The notes under the pieces were generated by a model. The model searched no databases. It was not told the DNA's origin and saw only the letters and a list, made by a program, of their open reading frames with translations. Below, piece after piece: positions 63,996 through 64,000 of a DNA stretch of 64,000 nucleotides. Each line of letters opens with the position of its first letter. Position 1 is the first letter of the stretch. This DNA is from Siphonodentalium dalli (lineage: Eukaryota; Mollusca; Scaphopoda; Gadilida; Siphonodentaliidae), in assembly GCA_032622095.1 (NCBI GenBank), contig CP136064.1:248281827-248345826 (forward strand). Direction: 5' to 3'. Position numbers and translations under genes: made by a program.

Positions 63996-64000
63996 TACTG

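Overview
This is an AT-rich, repeat-crowded piece of a eukaryotic (animal) genome. It has no operons, no bacterial signals and long introns with GT-AG splice sites. The protein sequences, the abundance of short non-autonomous transposons and the kinds of dispersed repeats suggest a marine invertebrate, most likely a mollusc such as a bivalve. That placement is inference, not proof.

Two genes can be supported, both on the + strand. The first is a checkpoint kinase 2 (CHEK2) orthologue. Fifteen consecutive coding exons (2549-36842) give 433 residues: most of the FHA domain, a complete Ser/Thr kinase domain and a basic C-terminal tail. Every splice phase agrees with the next. The extreme 5' end (SQ/TQ region and the start of the FHA domain) lies upstream of the window. 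The second is the 5' end of a gene that looks like AAMP, an acidic-N-terminus WD40 protein. Exon 1 with the start codon is at 50101-50185 and exon 2 at 62243-about 62368; the WD40 repeats would lie beyond the right edge.

Almost everything else is repeats. CHEK2 intron 4 opens with a 5.3 kb minisatellite of about 44 bp units that starts 11 bases after the splice donor. At least six hAT-type elements have recognisable ends, four of them with perfect 8 bp target duplications. They include an insertion inside an insertion inside a foldback MITE, all in one CHEK2 intron. TTAA-flanked MITEs with three different end sequences share one internal hairpin. A foldback family with outward-facing hairpins at both ends recurs about ten times, and TA-flanked foldback MITEs occur four times. 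Several families are built of 120-175 bp tandem units.

The most unusual region is AAMP intron 1 (50186-62242). A TA-flanked, terminally inverted region of 9.7 kb contains a DIRS-type element of about 6.1 kb. Its 169 bp inverted terminal repeats are identical, and it carries an internal complementary region that spans the joined ends. The element has lost its tyrosine recombinase and reverse transcriptase and carries two hAT-like insertions.

All calls come from reading the sequence by eye. Exon calls are strong; transposon superfamily calls rest on end sequences and target duplications only.
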